Source: Paraburkholderia aromaticivorans | GTDB taxonomy: Bacteria; Pseudomonadota; Gammaproteobacteria; Burkholderiales; Burkholderiaceae | DNA length: 64,000 bases | Direction of reading: 5' to 3' | Assembly: GCF_002278075.1 (NCBI RefSeq) | Contig: NZ_CP022989.1 | Location: 1,054,001 to 1,118,000, forward strand | Shown here: positions 18,950-27,077 of the stretch, piece by piece | Position numbering within the stretch: position 1 is the first letter of the stretch | Layout: every line of letters starts with the position of its first letter | The notes under the pieces: generated by a model | Told to the model about the DNA's origin: nothing | Seen by the model: only the letters and a program-made list of their open reading frames with translations | The model's database searches: none | Program-made: the position numbers and the translations under genes

Positions 18950-19753
18950 ATGCGCACTCCCACTTCCCGACGCCGTCGTCCGCATATCGCAGGAGGCCGT
19001 CCGGTCTGGCTGTTCGATCTCGACAACACGCTGCACCACGCATCGCACGCAATCTTTCCGGCGATCAATCAAGGCATGACGCAGTACATCATCGACGCCT
19101 TGCAAGTGGACATCGACGAAGCGAACCGTCTGCGCACGGGCTACACGCAGCGCTACGGCGCGGCGCTGCTCGGCCTCACGCGCCACCATCCGCTCGATCC
19201 GAACGACTTCCTGAAGGTCGTGCATACGTTCCCCGATCTCGGCTCGATGATCCGCCACGAACGCGGCGTGGCGCGCCTCGTGGCGGCGCTGCCGGGCCGC
19301 AAGATCGTGCTGACCAACGCACCCGAGGCGTATGCGCGCGCGGTGCTCGCCGAACTGCGCATCGAGGGCCTGTTCGAACAGGTGATCGCCATCGAACACA
19401 TGCGCGATCGCCGCCACTGGCGCGCCAAGCCCGACCACGCGATGTTGCGCAAAGCCATGCGCGACGCCCACGTTTCGCTCAAGGACGTGATCCTCGTCGA
19501 AGACACGCGCTCGCATCTGAAGAACTATCGGCGTCTCGGCATCCGCACGGTGTGGATCACCGGCCATCTGCCGCGCAAGCCGCACGCGGACGGCATACCG
19601 ACGCGCCTGCCCGGCACCGGCCGGCCGCACTATGTCGACCGGACCATTCGTTCGTTAAAATCGCTACGACTGAGCACCCGCTCGGTTCGATTGAAGAGAC
19701 AGCAGACGGGACGACAGCCATGCAGCCGATCGACAAGCCTGACGAAGTCTTAG
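18950..19753 (+). CDS. HAD-family pyrimidine 5'-nucleotidase
   Basis: A 267-residue haloacid dehalogenase-like hydrolase. Motif I is FDLDNTL (nucleophile Asp23, Asp25), motif II VLTNAP, a Lys in RAKPD, and motif IV VEDTRSHL. The alpha-helical cap between motifs I and II and the overall pattern are those of bacterial pyrimidine 5'-nucleotidases (SDT1-like), which dephosphorylate UMP/CMP. The last 11 codons overlap the start of slmA in another frame. The C-terminal 30 or so residues are basic and look unstructured, so the frame may simply read through. Ribosome-binding site is weak. Confidence 0.8.
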   Translation: MRTPTSRRRRPHIAGGRPVWLFDLDNTLHHASHAIFPAINQGMTQYIIDALQVDIDEANRLRTGYTQRYGAALLGLTRHHPLDPNDFLKVVHTFPDLGSMIRHERGVARLVAALPGRKIVLTNAPEAYARAVLAELRIEGLFEQVIAIEHMRDRRHWRAKPDHAMLRKAMRDAHVSLKDVILVEDTRSHLKNYRRLGIRTVWITGHLPRKPHADGIPTRLPGTGRPHYVDRTIRSLKSLRLSTRSVRLKRQQTGRQPCSRSTSLTKS

Positions 19754-20421
19754 CCGAACACGAACCGACCGCCACGCTCGCCGCCCCGCGCGCGCAGCGC
19801 CTGAAACCAGGCGAGCGCCGCGTGCACATTCTCCAGACGCTCGCCGCGATGCTGGAAGCGCCAAAGGGCGAAAAGATCACCACCGCGGCGCTAGCCGCGA
19901 GGCTCGGTCTCTCGGAAGCCGCGCTTTACCGGCATTTCGCCAGCAAGGCGCAAATGTTCGAAGGGCTCATCGAGTTCATCGAGCAAACCATCTTCGGTTT
20001 GATTAACCAGATTGCCGACAAGGAAAGCAATGGCGTGCTGCAGGCGCGCGCGATCGCGTTGATGCTGCTCAACTTTCCCGCGAAGAACCCCGGCATGACG
20101 CGCGTGCTGACCTGCGAGGCGCTGGTCGGCGAACACGAACGCCTGACCGAACGCGTCAATCAGATGCTGGAGCGCGTCGAGGCGTCGCTGAAACAATGCC
20201 TGCGGCTCGCGCAAATGGAGGCGCACGCCGGCGCGAGTCCGAGGGACGACGCCACCGCGCAGCACGCCGCCGTTCCATTGCCTGCCGGCTACGATCCCGC
20301 GCTCCGCGCGAGTCTGCTGCTCAGCTATATCATCGGCCGCTGGCACCGCTATGTGCGCAGCGGCTTCGCGCGGCCGCCCGCCGAACACGCCGACGCGCAA
20401 CTGCTCCTGATTCTTCAGTAG
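19720..20421 (+). CDS. slmA: Nucleoid occlusion factor SlmA (TetR family)
   Basis: SlmA binds DNA sites over the nucleoid and blocks FtsZ ring assembly there. The 233-residue protein has a TetR helix-turn-helix (ITTAALAARLGLSEAALYRH), followed by the SlmA-specific block FASKAQMFEGLIEFIEQTIF and a C-terminal FVRSGF-like segment (RYVRSGFARPP). The ATG at 19720 lies inside the end of the nucleotidase gene (34-base overlap). Compared with E. coli SlmA (198 residues) it has an N-terminal extension and an insert of about 20 residues before the last helices. Confidence 0.88.
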   Translation: MQPIDKPDEVLAEHEPTATLAAPRAQRLKPGERRVHILQTLAAMLEAPKGEKITTAALAARLGLSEAALYRHFASKAQMFEGLIEFIEQTIFGLINQIADKESNGVLQARAIALMLLNFPAKNPGMTRVLTCEALVGEHERLTERVNQMLERVEASLKQCLRLAQMEAHAGASPRDDATAQHAAVPLPAGYDPALRASLLLSYIIGRWHRYVRSGFARPPAEHADAQLLLILQ

Positions 20422-20461
20422 TCCGGGCGGCCTGCGCCGCGCTGTGGCTGCGCCCGCGGCG

Positions 20462-20488
20462 TTGCCGCACGAAAATTTCCGCTATACT
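20462..20488 (+). promoter_or_regulatory. Candidate metX promoter
   Basis: TTGCCG at 20462-20467 and TATACT at 20483-20488 (15-bp spacer) would start transcription near 20495, about 70 bases before the riboswitch core. Confidence 0.45.
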
Positions 20489-20566
20489 TTGCGCCTGACT
20501 GCGGCGCCGCGATGCATCGGGAGCCGCTATCCGCAACACCCTGAGCACCTGCTTCAAACACTTGGA

Positions 20567-20649
20567 CGCGCCGATTTGCTGACTCGATTGCGGGCGCGCG
20601 AACTGCCGGGAACGTTTCCCGCGGTTCACTATAAGTGCGGCTAAAGAGG
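20567..20649 (+). promoter_or_regulatory. SAM-II riboswitch upstream of metX, with an inserted hairpin
   Basis: The order of conserved elements is that of the SAM-II (SAM-alpha) aptamer: P1 strand CGCGCC (20567-20572), GATTT, ATTGC, P1 return GGCGCG (20593-20598), then the pseudoknot strand AAGTGCGGCTAAAGAGG (20633-20649). GATTT..ATTGC..GCTAAA is the class signature. Between P1 and the final strand an extra 12-bp hairpin with one bulged C (20600-20627, loop CGT) is inserted. The gene controlled, metX, is the usual SAM-II target. SAM binding should repress metX. Confidence 0.82.
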
Positions 20650-20731
20650 TCGTCAGCCGCGCACACAGCCGTTCTCCTCCGTGCTTCGCCGACGCCGTCT
20701 AGCCGCCCTGTTTTGTTAAATGGCGGAATGA

Positions 20732-21877
20732 ATGGAATCGATCGGTATCGTCGCTCCCCAAAAAATGCATTTCACCGAGCCGCTGCCGTTGCAGAACGGC
20801 AGCTCGCTCGCCGGTTACGACCTGATGGTCGAGACCTACGGCACGCTCAACGCCGCGCGTAGCAACGCGGTGCTGGTGTGCCACGCGCTCAACGCCTCGC
20901 ACCACGTGGCGGGCGTGTATGCCGACAATCCCAAGGACGTCGGCTGGTGGGACAACATGGTCGGGCCGGGCAAGCCGCTCGACACCGACAAATTCTTCGT
21001 GATCGGCGTGAACAATCTGGGCTCGTGCTTCGGCTCGACCGGGCCGATGAGCATCAATCCGTCTACCGGCAATCCGTACGGCGCGACCTTTCCCGTCGTG
21101 ACGGTGGAAGACTGGGTCAACGCCCAGGCGCGCGTCGCCGATCAATTCGGCATCACGCGCTTCGCCGCGGTGATGGGCGGCAGTCTCGGCGGCATGCAGG
21201 CGCTTGCGTGGAGCATGATGTATCCGGAGCGCGTCGCTCATTGCATCGTGGTCGCGTCCACGCCCAAGCTGTCGGCGCAGAACATCGCGTTCAACGAGGT
21301 CGCGCGCTCGGCGATTCTCTCGGACCCGGACTTTCACGGCGGCAACTACTACGCGCACAACGTGAAGCCGAAGCGCGGCTTGCGCGTCGCGCGCATGATC
21401 GGCCACATCACCTATCTGTCGGACGACGACATGGCCGAGAAATTCGGCCGCTCGCTGCGCCGCGCTGAAGGCGCGCGGGACGCGTACAACTTCAACTTCG
21501 ACGTCGAATTCGAGGTGGAGTCGTACCTGCGCTACCAGGGTGACAAATTCGCCGACTACTTCGATGCGAACACGTACCTGCTGATTACCCGCGCACTCGA
21601 CTACTTCGACCCGGCCAAGGCGTTCGACGGCGATCTGACGGCCGCGGTCGCGCACACCACGGCCAAATATCTGATCGCCAGCTTCACGACCGACTGGCGT
21701 TTCGCGCCGGCCCGCTCGCGCGAACTGGTGAAAGCGCTGCTCGATCACAAGCGCACGATCACCTACGCGGAAATCGACGCGCCGCACGGCCACGACGCCT
21801 TCCTGCTCGACGACGCGCGCTATCACAACCTGATGCGCGCCTACTACGACCGTATTGCGAACGAGGTGAACGCATGA
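20732..21877 (+). CDS. metX: Homoserine O-acyltransferase (MetX)
   Basis: MetX activates homoserine by O-acylation for methionine synthesis. It is an alpha/beta hydrolase: nucleophile Ser151 in GGSLGGM, an oxyanion block [12 protein letters not shown], and the C-terminal His in [10 protein letters not shown]. The length of 381 is normal. Burkholderiales enzymes of this branch are often annotated as succinyltransferases (MetXS), so acetyl- versus succinyl-CoA use is open. The ATG at 20732 follows GGCGGA. It is preceded by a SAM-II riboswitch and overlaps metW by 4 bases. Confidence 0.93.
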   Translation: MESIGIVAPQKMHFTEPLPLQNGSSLAGYDLMVETYGTLNAARSNAVLVCHALNASHHVAGVYADNPKDVGWWDNMVGPGKPLDTDKFFVIGVNNLGSCFGSTGPMSINPSTGNPYGATFPVVTVEDWVNAQARVADQFGITRFAAVMGGSLGGMQALAWSMMYPERVAHCIVVASTPKLSAQNIAFNEVARSAILSDPDFHGGNYYAHNVKPKRGLRVARMIGHITYLSDDDMAEKFGRSLRRAEGARDAYNFNFDVEFEVESYLRYQGDKFADYFDANTYLLITRALDYFDPAKAFDGDLTAAVAHTTAKYLIASFTTDWRFAPARSRELVKALLDHKRTITYAEIDAPHGHDAFLLDDARYHNLMRAYYDRIANEVNA

Positions 21878-22482
21878 ACCAGCGAGCCCTGGATTATCTG
21901 GCGCTGCGCCCCGACTTCCGCGCGATCGCCCGCTGGGTCGAACCGCGCGCCACCGTGCTGGATCTGGGCTGCGGCGACGGCTCGCTGCTCTCGCTGCTGA
22001 CCGAAGAACTGGATGTGTTGGGCTACGGCATCGAGATCAACGACGCGGGCGTGCTGGCGTCGACGCAAAACGGCGTCAACGTGATCCAGCAGAATCTGGA
22101 AGACGGCCTGCGCCTGTTCGAAGACGGCAGCTTCGATTTCGCAGTTCTGTCGCAGACGCTGCAAACCATTCATCAGACGGCCGCGATCCTGCGCGAGACC
22201 GTGCGGGTCGGCAAGGAATGCATCGTGTCGTTTCCGAACTTCGGCTACTGGGCGCATCGGCTCTCGGTGCTGCGCGGCCGCATGCCGGTGTCGAAGTCGC
22301 TGCCTTATCAATGGCACAACACGCCGAACGTGCGGGTGCTGACCATCAAGGATTTCGAGGCGCTCGCGCCGGAAGTCGGCATCGAGATTCTCGACCGGGT
22401 CGTGCTGCACGAGGGTCAGGTCGTGCGGTGGGGGGTGAACTGGCGTGGTAGTCTTGCGGTCTATCGCGTCAAGAAAAGCTAA
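21874..22482 (+). CDS. metW: Methionine biosynthesis protein MetW
   Basis: MetW is a methyltransferase-like protein that partners MetX in many proteobacteria and supports its activity. The 202-residue protein has a SAM-binding motif [12 protein letters not shown] (about residues 29-40) and the family blocks [17 protein letters not shown] and RVLTIKDFE. Its ATG overlaps the metX stop (ATGA), so translation is coupled and both lie under the same riboswitch. Its exact reaction, if any, is unsettled; stimulation of MetX is the best supported role. Confidence 0.93.
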   Translation: MNQRALDYLALRPDFRAIARWVEPRATVLDLGCGDGSLLSLLTEELDVLGYGIEINDAGVLASTQNGVNVIQQNLEDGLRLFEDGSFDFAVLSQTLQTIHQTAAILRETVRVGKECIVSFPNFGYWAHRLSVLRGRMPVSKSLPYQWHNTPNVRVLTIKDFEALAPEVGIEILDRVVLHEGQVVRWGVNWRGSLAVYRVKKS

Positions 22483-22496
22483 CGCAAGTTATCCAC

Positions 22497-23891
22497 ATGT
22501 CGAACCCGCCGCACGAGGCGCCTGCACTTACCGCTCACGAAGAACATCCCGGCTGGCGCGCGTTCCTGAATACGCGCATGCTGATCTGCGTCTTTCTCGG
22601 CTTTACGTCGGGATTGCCGCTGTTCACGCTCGTCTATCTGGTGCAGGCATGGTTACGCTCCGAAGGCGTCAACCTGAAGGAAATCGGCCTCTTTGCGCTG
22701 ATCCAATTCCCGTACACCTGGAAATTCATCTGGGCGCCGCTGATGGACCGCTACGTCCCGCGCTTGCCCGGCTGGCGTCCGGGCAGACGGCGCGGCTGGA
22801 TGCTGGTCACACAGATTCTGGTGGCCGGCGCCATGGGAACGTTGGGGTTCGTCTCGCCCAAAGAGTCGATCTGGACGGTGGCGGCCCTGACGGCGCTGGT
22901 CGCGTTTTTCGGCGCCAGCCAGGACATCGTGATCGACGCCTACCGGCGTGAGTTGCTAAGCGATACGCAGCAGGGGCTCGGCAACGCGGTGCATGTGAAC
23001 GCCTACAAGATCGCGGCACTCGTGCCCGGTTCGCTCGCGCTGATCCTGTCCGACCATTTGCCGTGGAGCACCGTGTTCATCGTGACCGCCGCGTTCATGC
23101 TGCCCGGCATGGTCATGACACTGGTGGTGCGCGAACCCGCAGTACACGGCACGCCGCCCAGGGACCTGCGCGAAGCGATCGTGCAGCCGTTCAAGGAATT
23201 CATTCAGCGTGACGGCTGGCGTGGCGCGCTGTTCGTGCTCGGTTTCATCTTTCTGTACAAACTCGGCGACACGATGGCGACCACGCTGTCCACCTCGTTC
23301 TTTCTGGACATCGGATTTTCTCGCACGCAGATCGGCGTGATCGCGAAGACCACGGCGTTCGGCGCCAGTCTGGCGGGCGGGATCGTCGGCGGGATCTGGC
23401 TAATGAAAATCGGCATCGGCCGGGGCTTGTGGATCTTCGGCATCCTGCAGATGGTGTCGACGCTCGGCTTCGCGTGGCTCGCGCATCTCGGGCCGGCTTC
23501 GCCCGGTCTCACGGCGATTTACGACATCGCCGTCGGGCTGAGCCAGGGCACGACGAAGCTGCTGGCGCTGGTGGGCATCGATTGGGCCGTGCAGCTCGAG
23601 CCGCGTTCAGTTGCTCTCGCGCTCGTCTACGGCTTCGAAACCTTCGCCACCGGTCTGACGATGGCGGCTTTCACGGCGTATATCGCCAGCACCACCGATC
23701 CGCGTTACACGGCTACCCAATTCGCGCTCTTCACGAGCCTCGCTTCGGTGCCGCGCACGCTGGCTTCGGCCGCAAGCGGGTATGTGGTCGCGCAGATCGG
23801 CTGGTTCGATTACTTCATCGTTTGCACTGCGCTGGCCTTGCCCGGCATGGTGCTTCTGCTGCGTATCGCGCCGTGGAGGACGCGGTCGTGA
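22497..23891 (+). CDS. ampG: Muropeptide transporter AmpG (MFS)
   Basis: A 464-residue major-facilitator protein with about 12 hydrophobic segments. AmpG imports GlcNAc-anhydroMurNAc peptides released during cell-wall turnover and so links peptidoglycan recycling to beta-lactamase induction. Family features are the short polar N-terminus, FLGFTSGLPLF, FPYTWKFIWAPLMDR in the first cytoplasmic loop and GASQDIVIDAYRRE. The start at 22497 overlaps an exact TTATCCACA 9-mer. It overlaps the M48 protease gene by 4 bases. Confidence 0.88.
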   Translation: MSNPPHEAPALTAHEEHPGWRAFLNTRMLICVFLGFTSGLPLFTLVYLVQAWLRSEGVNLKEIGLFALIQFPYTWKFIWAPLMDRYVPRLPGWRPGRRRGWMLVTQILVAGAMGTLGFVSPKESIWTVAALTALVAFFGASQDIVIDAYRRELLSDTQQGLGNAVHVNAYKIAALVPGSLALILSDHLPWSTVFIVTAAFMLPGMVMTLVVREPAVHGTPPRDLREAIVQPFKEFIQRDGWRGALFVLGFIFLYKLGDTMATTLSTSFFLDIGFSRTQIGVIAKTTAFGASLAGGIVGGIWLMKIGIGRGLWIFGILQMVSTLGFAWLAHLGPASPGLTAIYDIAVGLSQGTTKLLALVGIDWAVQLEPRSVALALVYGFETFATGLTMAAFTAYIASTTDPRYTATQFALFTSLASVPRTLASAASGYVVAQIGWFDYFIVCTALALPGMVLLLRIAPWRTRS

Positions 23892-25174
23892 AGGCGCTTC
23901 TCCCGAAGGCCGTACTGCGCCCGATTACATCCCGGCGTCCTGCGCGCAACGCGAGACGCGCGGCTCTGCACACGGTATGGTCGCTCGGCTGTGTGAGCCT
24001 GACGTTGGCCGCGCCTTTGAGCGCCTACGCGACCGCCATGCCGGCCACTGCTACCAGCACGGCCGCACCCGCTGCTGCGCCGGTACCCGCCACATCGGCC
24101 GCGCCAACGGCGAAGGCCGCAGCGGCCGCCGCGAGCCAAGAAAGCGCGACATCGGCGGTGCAAGGCACGACCAACGCGGGCAGCGCCGTTGGCGCCGGCA
24201 GTGCGCCCGCCACTGCCACACCGCCCTCGGCGGCGCCGTCGACGCCGTCGACGCCATCGCCGCCGGCTCCGGTCACGGCGAGGACGCCGGCGCCGTCCGC
24301 AGCCGCCAAAGCGGCCGCCGGCACATCAATGCCTGCCGCAGCGTCCGCACCGTACAGCCTGACGAACACGCAGTTGCGCTACGGCGGCTATCTGGTGTTC
24401 CGCAACCTGATTCCTTCGCCGATGCTCGAGGCGCAAGCCGCCGAAGAGTTCAACCAGATCGCCTACGGCGCCGAGCACGCGAACCGGCTGTATGGCGACG
24501 CCGACGCACACGTCACGCGCGTGCGCTCGATCGTCGACAAGCTGATCCCGTACTCGCTGAAATGGAACGAGCGGGCCAAGAACTGGAAGTGGGATGTGGC
24601 GGTGGTGCGCTCGCCCGATATCCGCATGTACTGTCTGCCGGGCGGCAAGATCGTCGTGTATGGCGGGCTGCTCGACCGCGCGCGTTTGAACGACAACGAA
24701 CTCGGCATGCTGATCGGCCACGAGATCGCGCACGCGCTGCGCGAACATGCGCGCGAGCGGCTCGGCCAACTGCAGGCGAGCCAGCTCGACTCGTCGGGTA
24801 CGATCCCGCAACTGTTCGGACTCGCCGACCTCGGCGCGGCGCCGCTCGGCATCGGCTCGCGCCTCCTGGAAATGAAATACGAGAATACCGACGAGACCGA
24901 AGCCGACGTGATCGGCAGTGATATCGCGTCGCGCGCCGGCTTCGATCCGCGCGCGGCGGTCACGCTCTGGGACAAGCTCGCGCAGGCCACGCGCGGCAAT
25001 CGCGATCAGGGCTTCATCTACGTGCATCCGTACACGCCGGCGCGCCGCCAGGACATCATCAAACGTCTGCCCGACATGCTGCCGCTCTACGCGAAAGCGA
25101 TCGGCAAAACGGTCGATGCGCTGCCGGACTACGGCGGCATGGGCCGCCCGCGCCGCACACCGGCCCGCAACTGA
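23888..25174 (+). CDS. M48 family metalloprotease with Ala/Pro/Thr-rich N-terminal linker
   Basis: A 428-residue zinc peptidase. GTG at 23888 overlaps the ampG stop. A basic N-terminus and a hydrophobic segment (about 26-46, ending in an Ala-rich cleavage-like site) suggest export to the periplasm. A low-complexity Ala/Pro/Thr/Ser stretch runs from about 48 to 155. The peptidase domain has HEIAH (His278, Glu279, His282) and the third ligand in ENTDETEADVIG. It resembles BepA/LoiP-type peptidases that act on outer-membrane proteins or cell-wall partners. Its coupling to ampG hints at an envelope role; substrate unknown. Confidence 0.85.
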   Translation: MKALLPKAVLRPITSRRPARNARRAALHTVWSLGCVSLTLAAPLSAYATAMPATATSTAAPAAAPVPATSAAPTAKAAAAAASQESATSAVQGTTNAGSAVGAGSAPATATPPSAAPSTPSTPSPPAPVTARTPAPSAAAKAAAGTSMPAAASAPYSLTNTQLRYGGYLVFRNLIPSPMLEAQAAEEFNQIAYGAEHANRLYGDADAHVTRVRSIVDKLIPYSLKWNERAKNWKWDVAVVRSPDIRMYCLPGGKIVVYGGLLDRARLNDNELGMLIGHEIAHALREHARERLGQLQASQLDSSGTIPQLFGLADLGAAPLGIGSRLLEMKYENTDETEADVIGSDIASRAGFDPRAAVTLWDKLAQATRGNRDQGFIYVHPYTPARRQDIIKRLPDMLPLYAKAIGKTVDALPDYGGMGRPRRTPARN

Positions 25175-25277
25175 GCGGCGCAGGCCGAGCCCGGCGCGGC
25201 TCAGCTCTTGTGTGGCGAAGCGCGCCGTTGTGGGGAGGCTACTTTGGCCTCGCCCTCTGCCAGAACGCGGACTCTGC

Positions 25278-26057
25278 TTATTTCTTGAGCTTGTGGTCGT
25301 AATCGACCGTCAGCGGCGCATGGTCGCTGAACTTGATATCGCGGAACACGTCAGTGCGTTTCGCCTTGCTCGCGATACCCTGCGTCGCGATCTGATAATC
25401 GATCCGCCACCCGACGTTCTTCGCGTAGGCCTGGCCGCGATTGCTCCACCATGTGTACTGCTCCGGCCGCTGGTCGAGCGTGCGGAACACGTCGACGTAA
25501 CCCACTTCGTCGAACAGTTTGGTGAGCCATGCGCGCTCTTCCGGCAGGCAACCCGAGTTCTTCTGATTGCTCTTCCAGTTCTTGATGTCGATTTCCTTGT
25601 GGACGATGTTCACGTCGCCGCACACGATCACTTCGCGCTCCTGAGCCAGTTCCGCGAGATGCGGCATGAACTCGTCCATGAAACGGTATTTGGCCTGCTG
25701 GCGTTCGTCGCCGCTCGAGCCCGACGGCACGTACACCGAAATCACCGAGAGCTTGCCGAAACGCAGTTCAACATAGCGCCCTTCCGGGTCGAACTCCTCG
25801 CTGCCGAAGCCGATTACCACTTCGTCCGGTTCGTGACGCGTGTACACGCCCGCGCCGCTATAACCCTTCTTCACGGCGTGCTGGAAATAGCCGGTGAAGT
25901 TGTGTGGCGCCATGAATTCCGGCGTCATGTCGTCTTGCGAGCATTTGATTTCCTGCACGCACAGCACGTCGGCTTTCTGTTCGCCGAACCAGTCGAAAAA
26001 GCCCTTCTTCGCCGCTGAACGGATACCGTTCAGGTTGGCGGTAATCACACGCAACAT
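25278..26057 (-). CDS. xth: Exodeoxyribonuclease III
   Basis: ExoIII is the AP endonuclease and 3'-5' exonuclease of base-excision repair. The 259-residue protein shows the EEP nuclease motifs: ITANLNGIRSA, LCVQEIKC (catalytic Glu36), GRYVEL, SVYVPSG, GDVNIVHKEID, GWRIDYQIAT and the terminal FSDHAPL with the catalytic His. The ATG at 26057 starts at the conserved LRVITANLN and has AAGGAA upstream; a longer start at 26093 is not supported. ppk2 lies just upstream on the same strand. Confidence 0.94.
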   Translation of the reverse strand: MLRVITANLNGIRSAAKKGFFDWFGEQKADVLCVQEIKCSQDDMTPEFMAPHNFTGYFQHAVKKGYSGAGVYTRHEPDEVVIGFGSEEFDPEGRYVELRFGKLSVISVYVPSGSSGDERQQAKYRFMDEFMPHLAELAQEREVIVCGDVNIVHKEIDIKNWKSNQKNSGCLPEERAWLTKLFDEVGYVDVFRTLDQRPEQYTWWSNRGQAYAKNVGWRIDYQIATQGIASKAKRTDVFRDIKFSDHAPLTVDYDHKLKK

Positions 26058-26103
26058 GTCGTTCCTTATATGGTCGATTCGTTTCTGAAGCAAAGGGGCA
26101 CGC

Positions 26104-26943
26104 TCACGCGATCTTGATGCCCTTCAGCGATTCTTTGGCAGGCGGAAATTCGAGCTTCAGCGTTTCGAATGCGCGCAACAGCAATTCGGCCACCATCACA
26201 TTGCGATGCGTCTTCGAGTCCGCCGGAATCACGTACCACGGCGCGTATTCGGTCGATGTCGCGGCGAGCGCCTCGCCATAGGCCACCTGATATTTGTCCC
26301 ACTGCTTGCGCGCTTCGAGATCGGCGACGTCGAATTTCCAATGCTTGGTCGAATCGTCGATACGCGCCTGCAAACGCACACGCTGCTCTTCTTTCGAAAT
26401 GTGCAGCATGCACTTGATGATGGTCGTGCCGCTATCTGCCAGCAATGCTTCGAACTGGCGGATGTGGCGGCAGCGTTGCGCGAAGGCTGGCGCGTCCAGG
26501 TTGCCGAGCACCGTGGGCACCAGCAGATCTTCGTAATGACTGCGGTTGAAGATCGTCAGTTCGCCCGCCGCAGGCGCTTGCGCATGCACGCGCCAGAGAA
26601 AGTCGTGCGCGAGTTCGACGGGCGTCGGCGCCTTGAACGGCACGATGCGCAAACCCAGCGGATCGACGTCGTGAAACACCGCGCGGATCGTGCCGTCCTT
26701 GCCGCTCGTGTCCATGCCCTGCAGCACCAGCAGGACGCGGCGCGTCTGCTGCGCATGCAGGCGCTCCTGCTGGGAGTCGAGCTTCTCGCCGATCTCCAGG
26801 AGGCGGGCTTTGTCGGCGTCTTTCGAACCGGCCGAAAAGGGTTTTGCAGCCGGATCGAAACCGTCGAGCGAGAATTTGTTTTTCTTCTTGCCGTCGTCGA
26901 AATACGGCACGCGGAAGTCGTCGAGTTCAGGTTGCCTGGCCAT
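26104..26943 (-). CDS. ppk2: Polyphosphate kinase 2 family protein
   Basis: PPK2 enzymes move phosphate between polyphosphate and nucleotides. The 279-residue, single-domain protein has the Walker A-like GMDTSGKDGT (76-85), Walker B FNRSHYED (132-139) and a lid module (about 185-210). It resembles PPK2 proteins that phosphorylate AMP or ADP from polyphosphate. The ATG at 26943 follows GGAG, and the upstream alternative at 27018 would add 25 Arg-rich residues of no family likeness. Direction and nucleotide preference cannot be decided from sequence alone. Confidence 0.87.
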   Translation of the reverse strand: MARQPELDDFRVPYFDDGKKKNKFSLDGFDPAAKPFSAGSKDADKARLLEIGEKLDSQQERLHAQQTRRVLLVLQGMDTSGKDGTIRAVFHDVDPLGLRIVPFKAPTPVELAHDFLWRVHAQAPAAGELTIFNRSHYEDLLVPTVLGNLDAPAFAQRCRHIRQFEALLADSGTTIIKCMLHISKEEQRVRLQARIDDSTKHWKFDVADLEARKQWDKYQVAYGEALAATSTEYAPWYVIPADSKTHRNVMVAELLLRAFETLKLEFPPAKESLKGIKIA

Positions 26944-27077
26944 CCACACACTCCGTGATCTGCGTTTAAACGGTCCCGCAAATGAAACGGGCCGCTGCCC
27001 CACTTTCGTTTCCGGCAACAGCCCGCGGTGGCCAAAGCGCGAACGCTTAGGCCGTGCTTTTTTAACTCAGCTTCAAC

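Noticed and set aside
22489..22497. Exact TTATCCACA DnaA box overlapping the ampG start
   Set aside because: A single 9-mer is expected by chance about once in two such windows, and no other boxes, AT-rich region or dnaA/dnaN genes are nearby.
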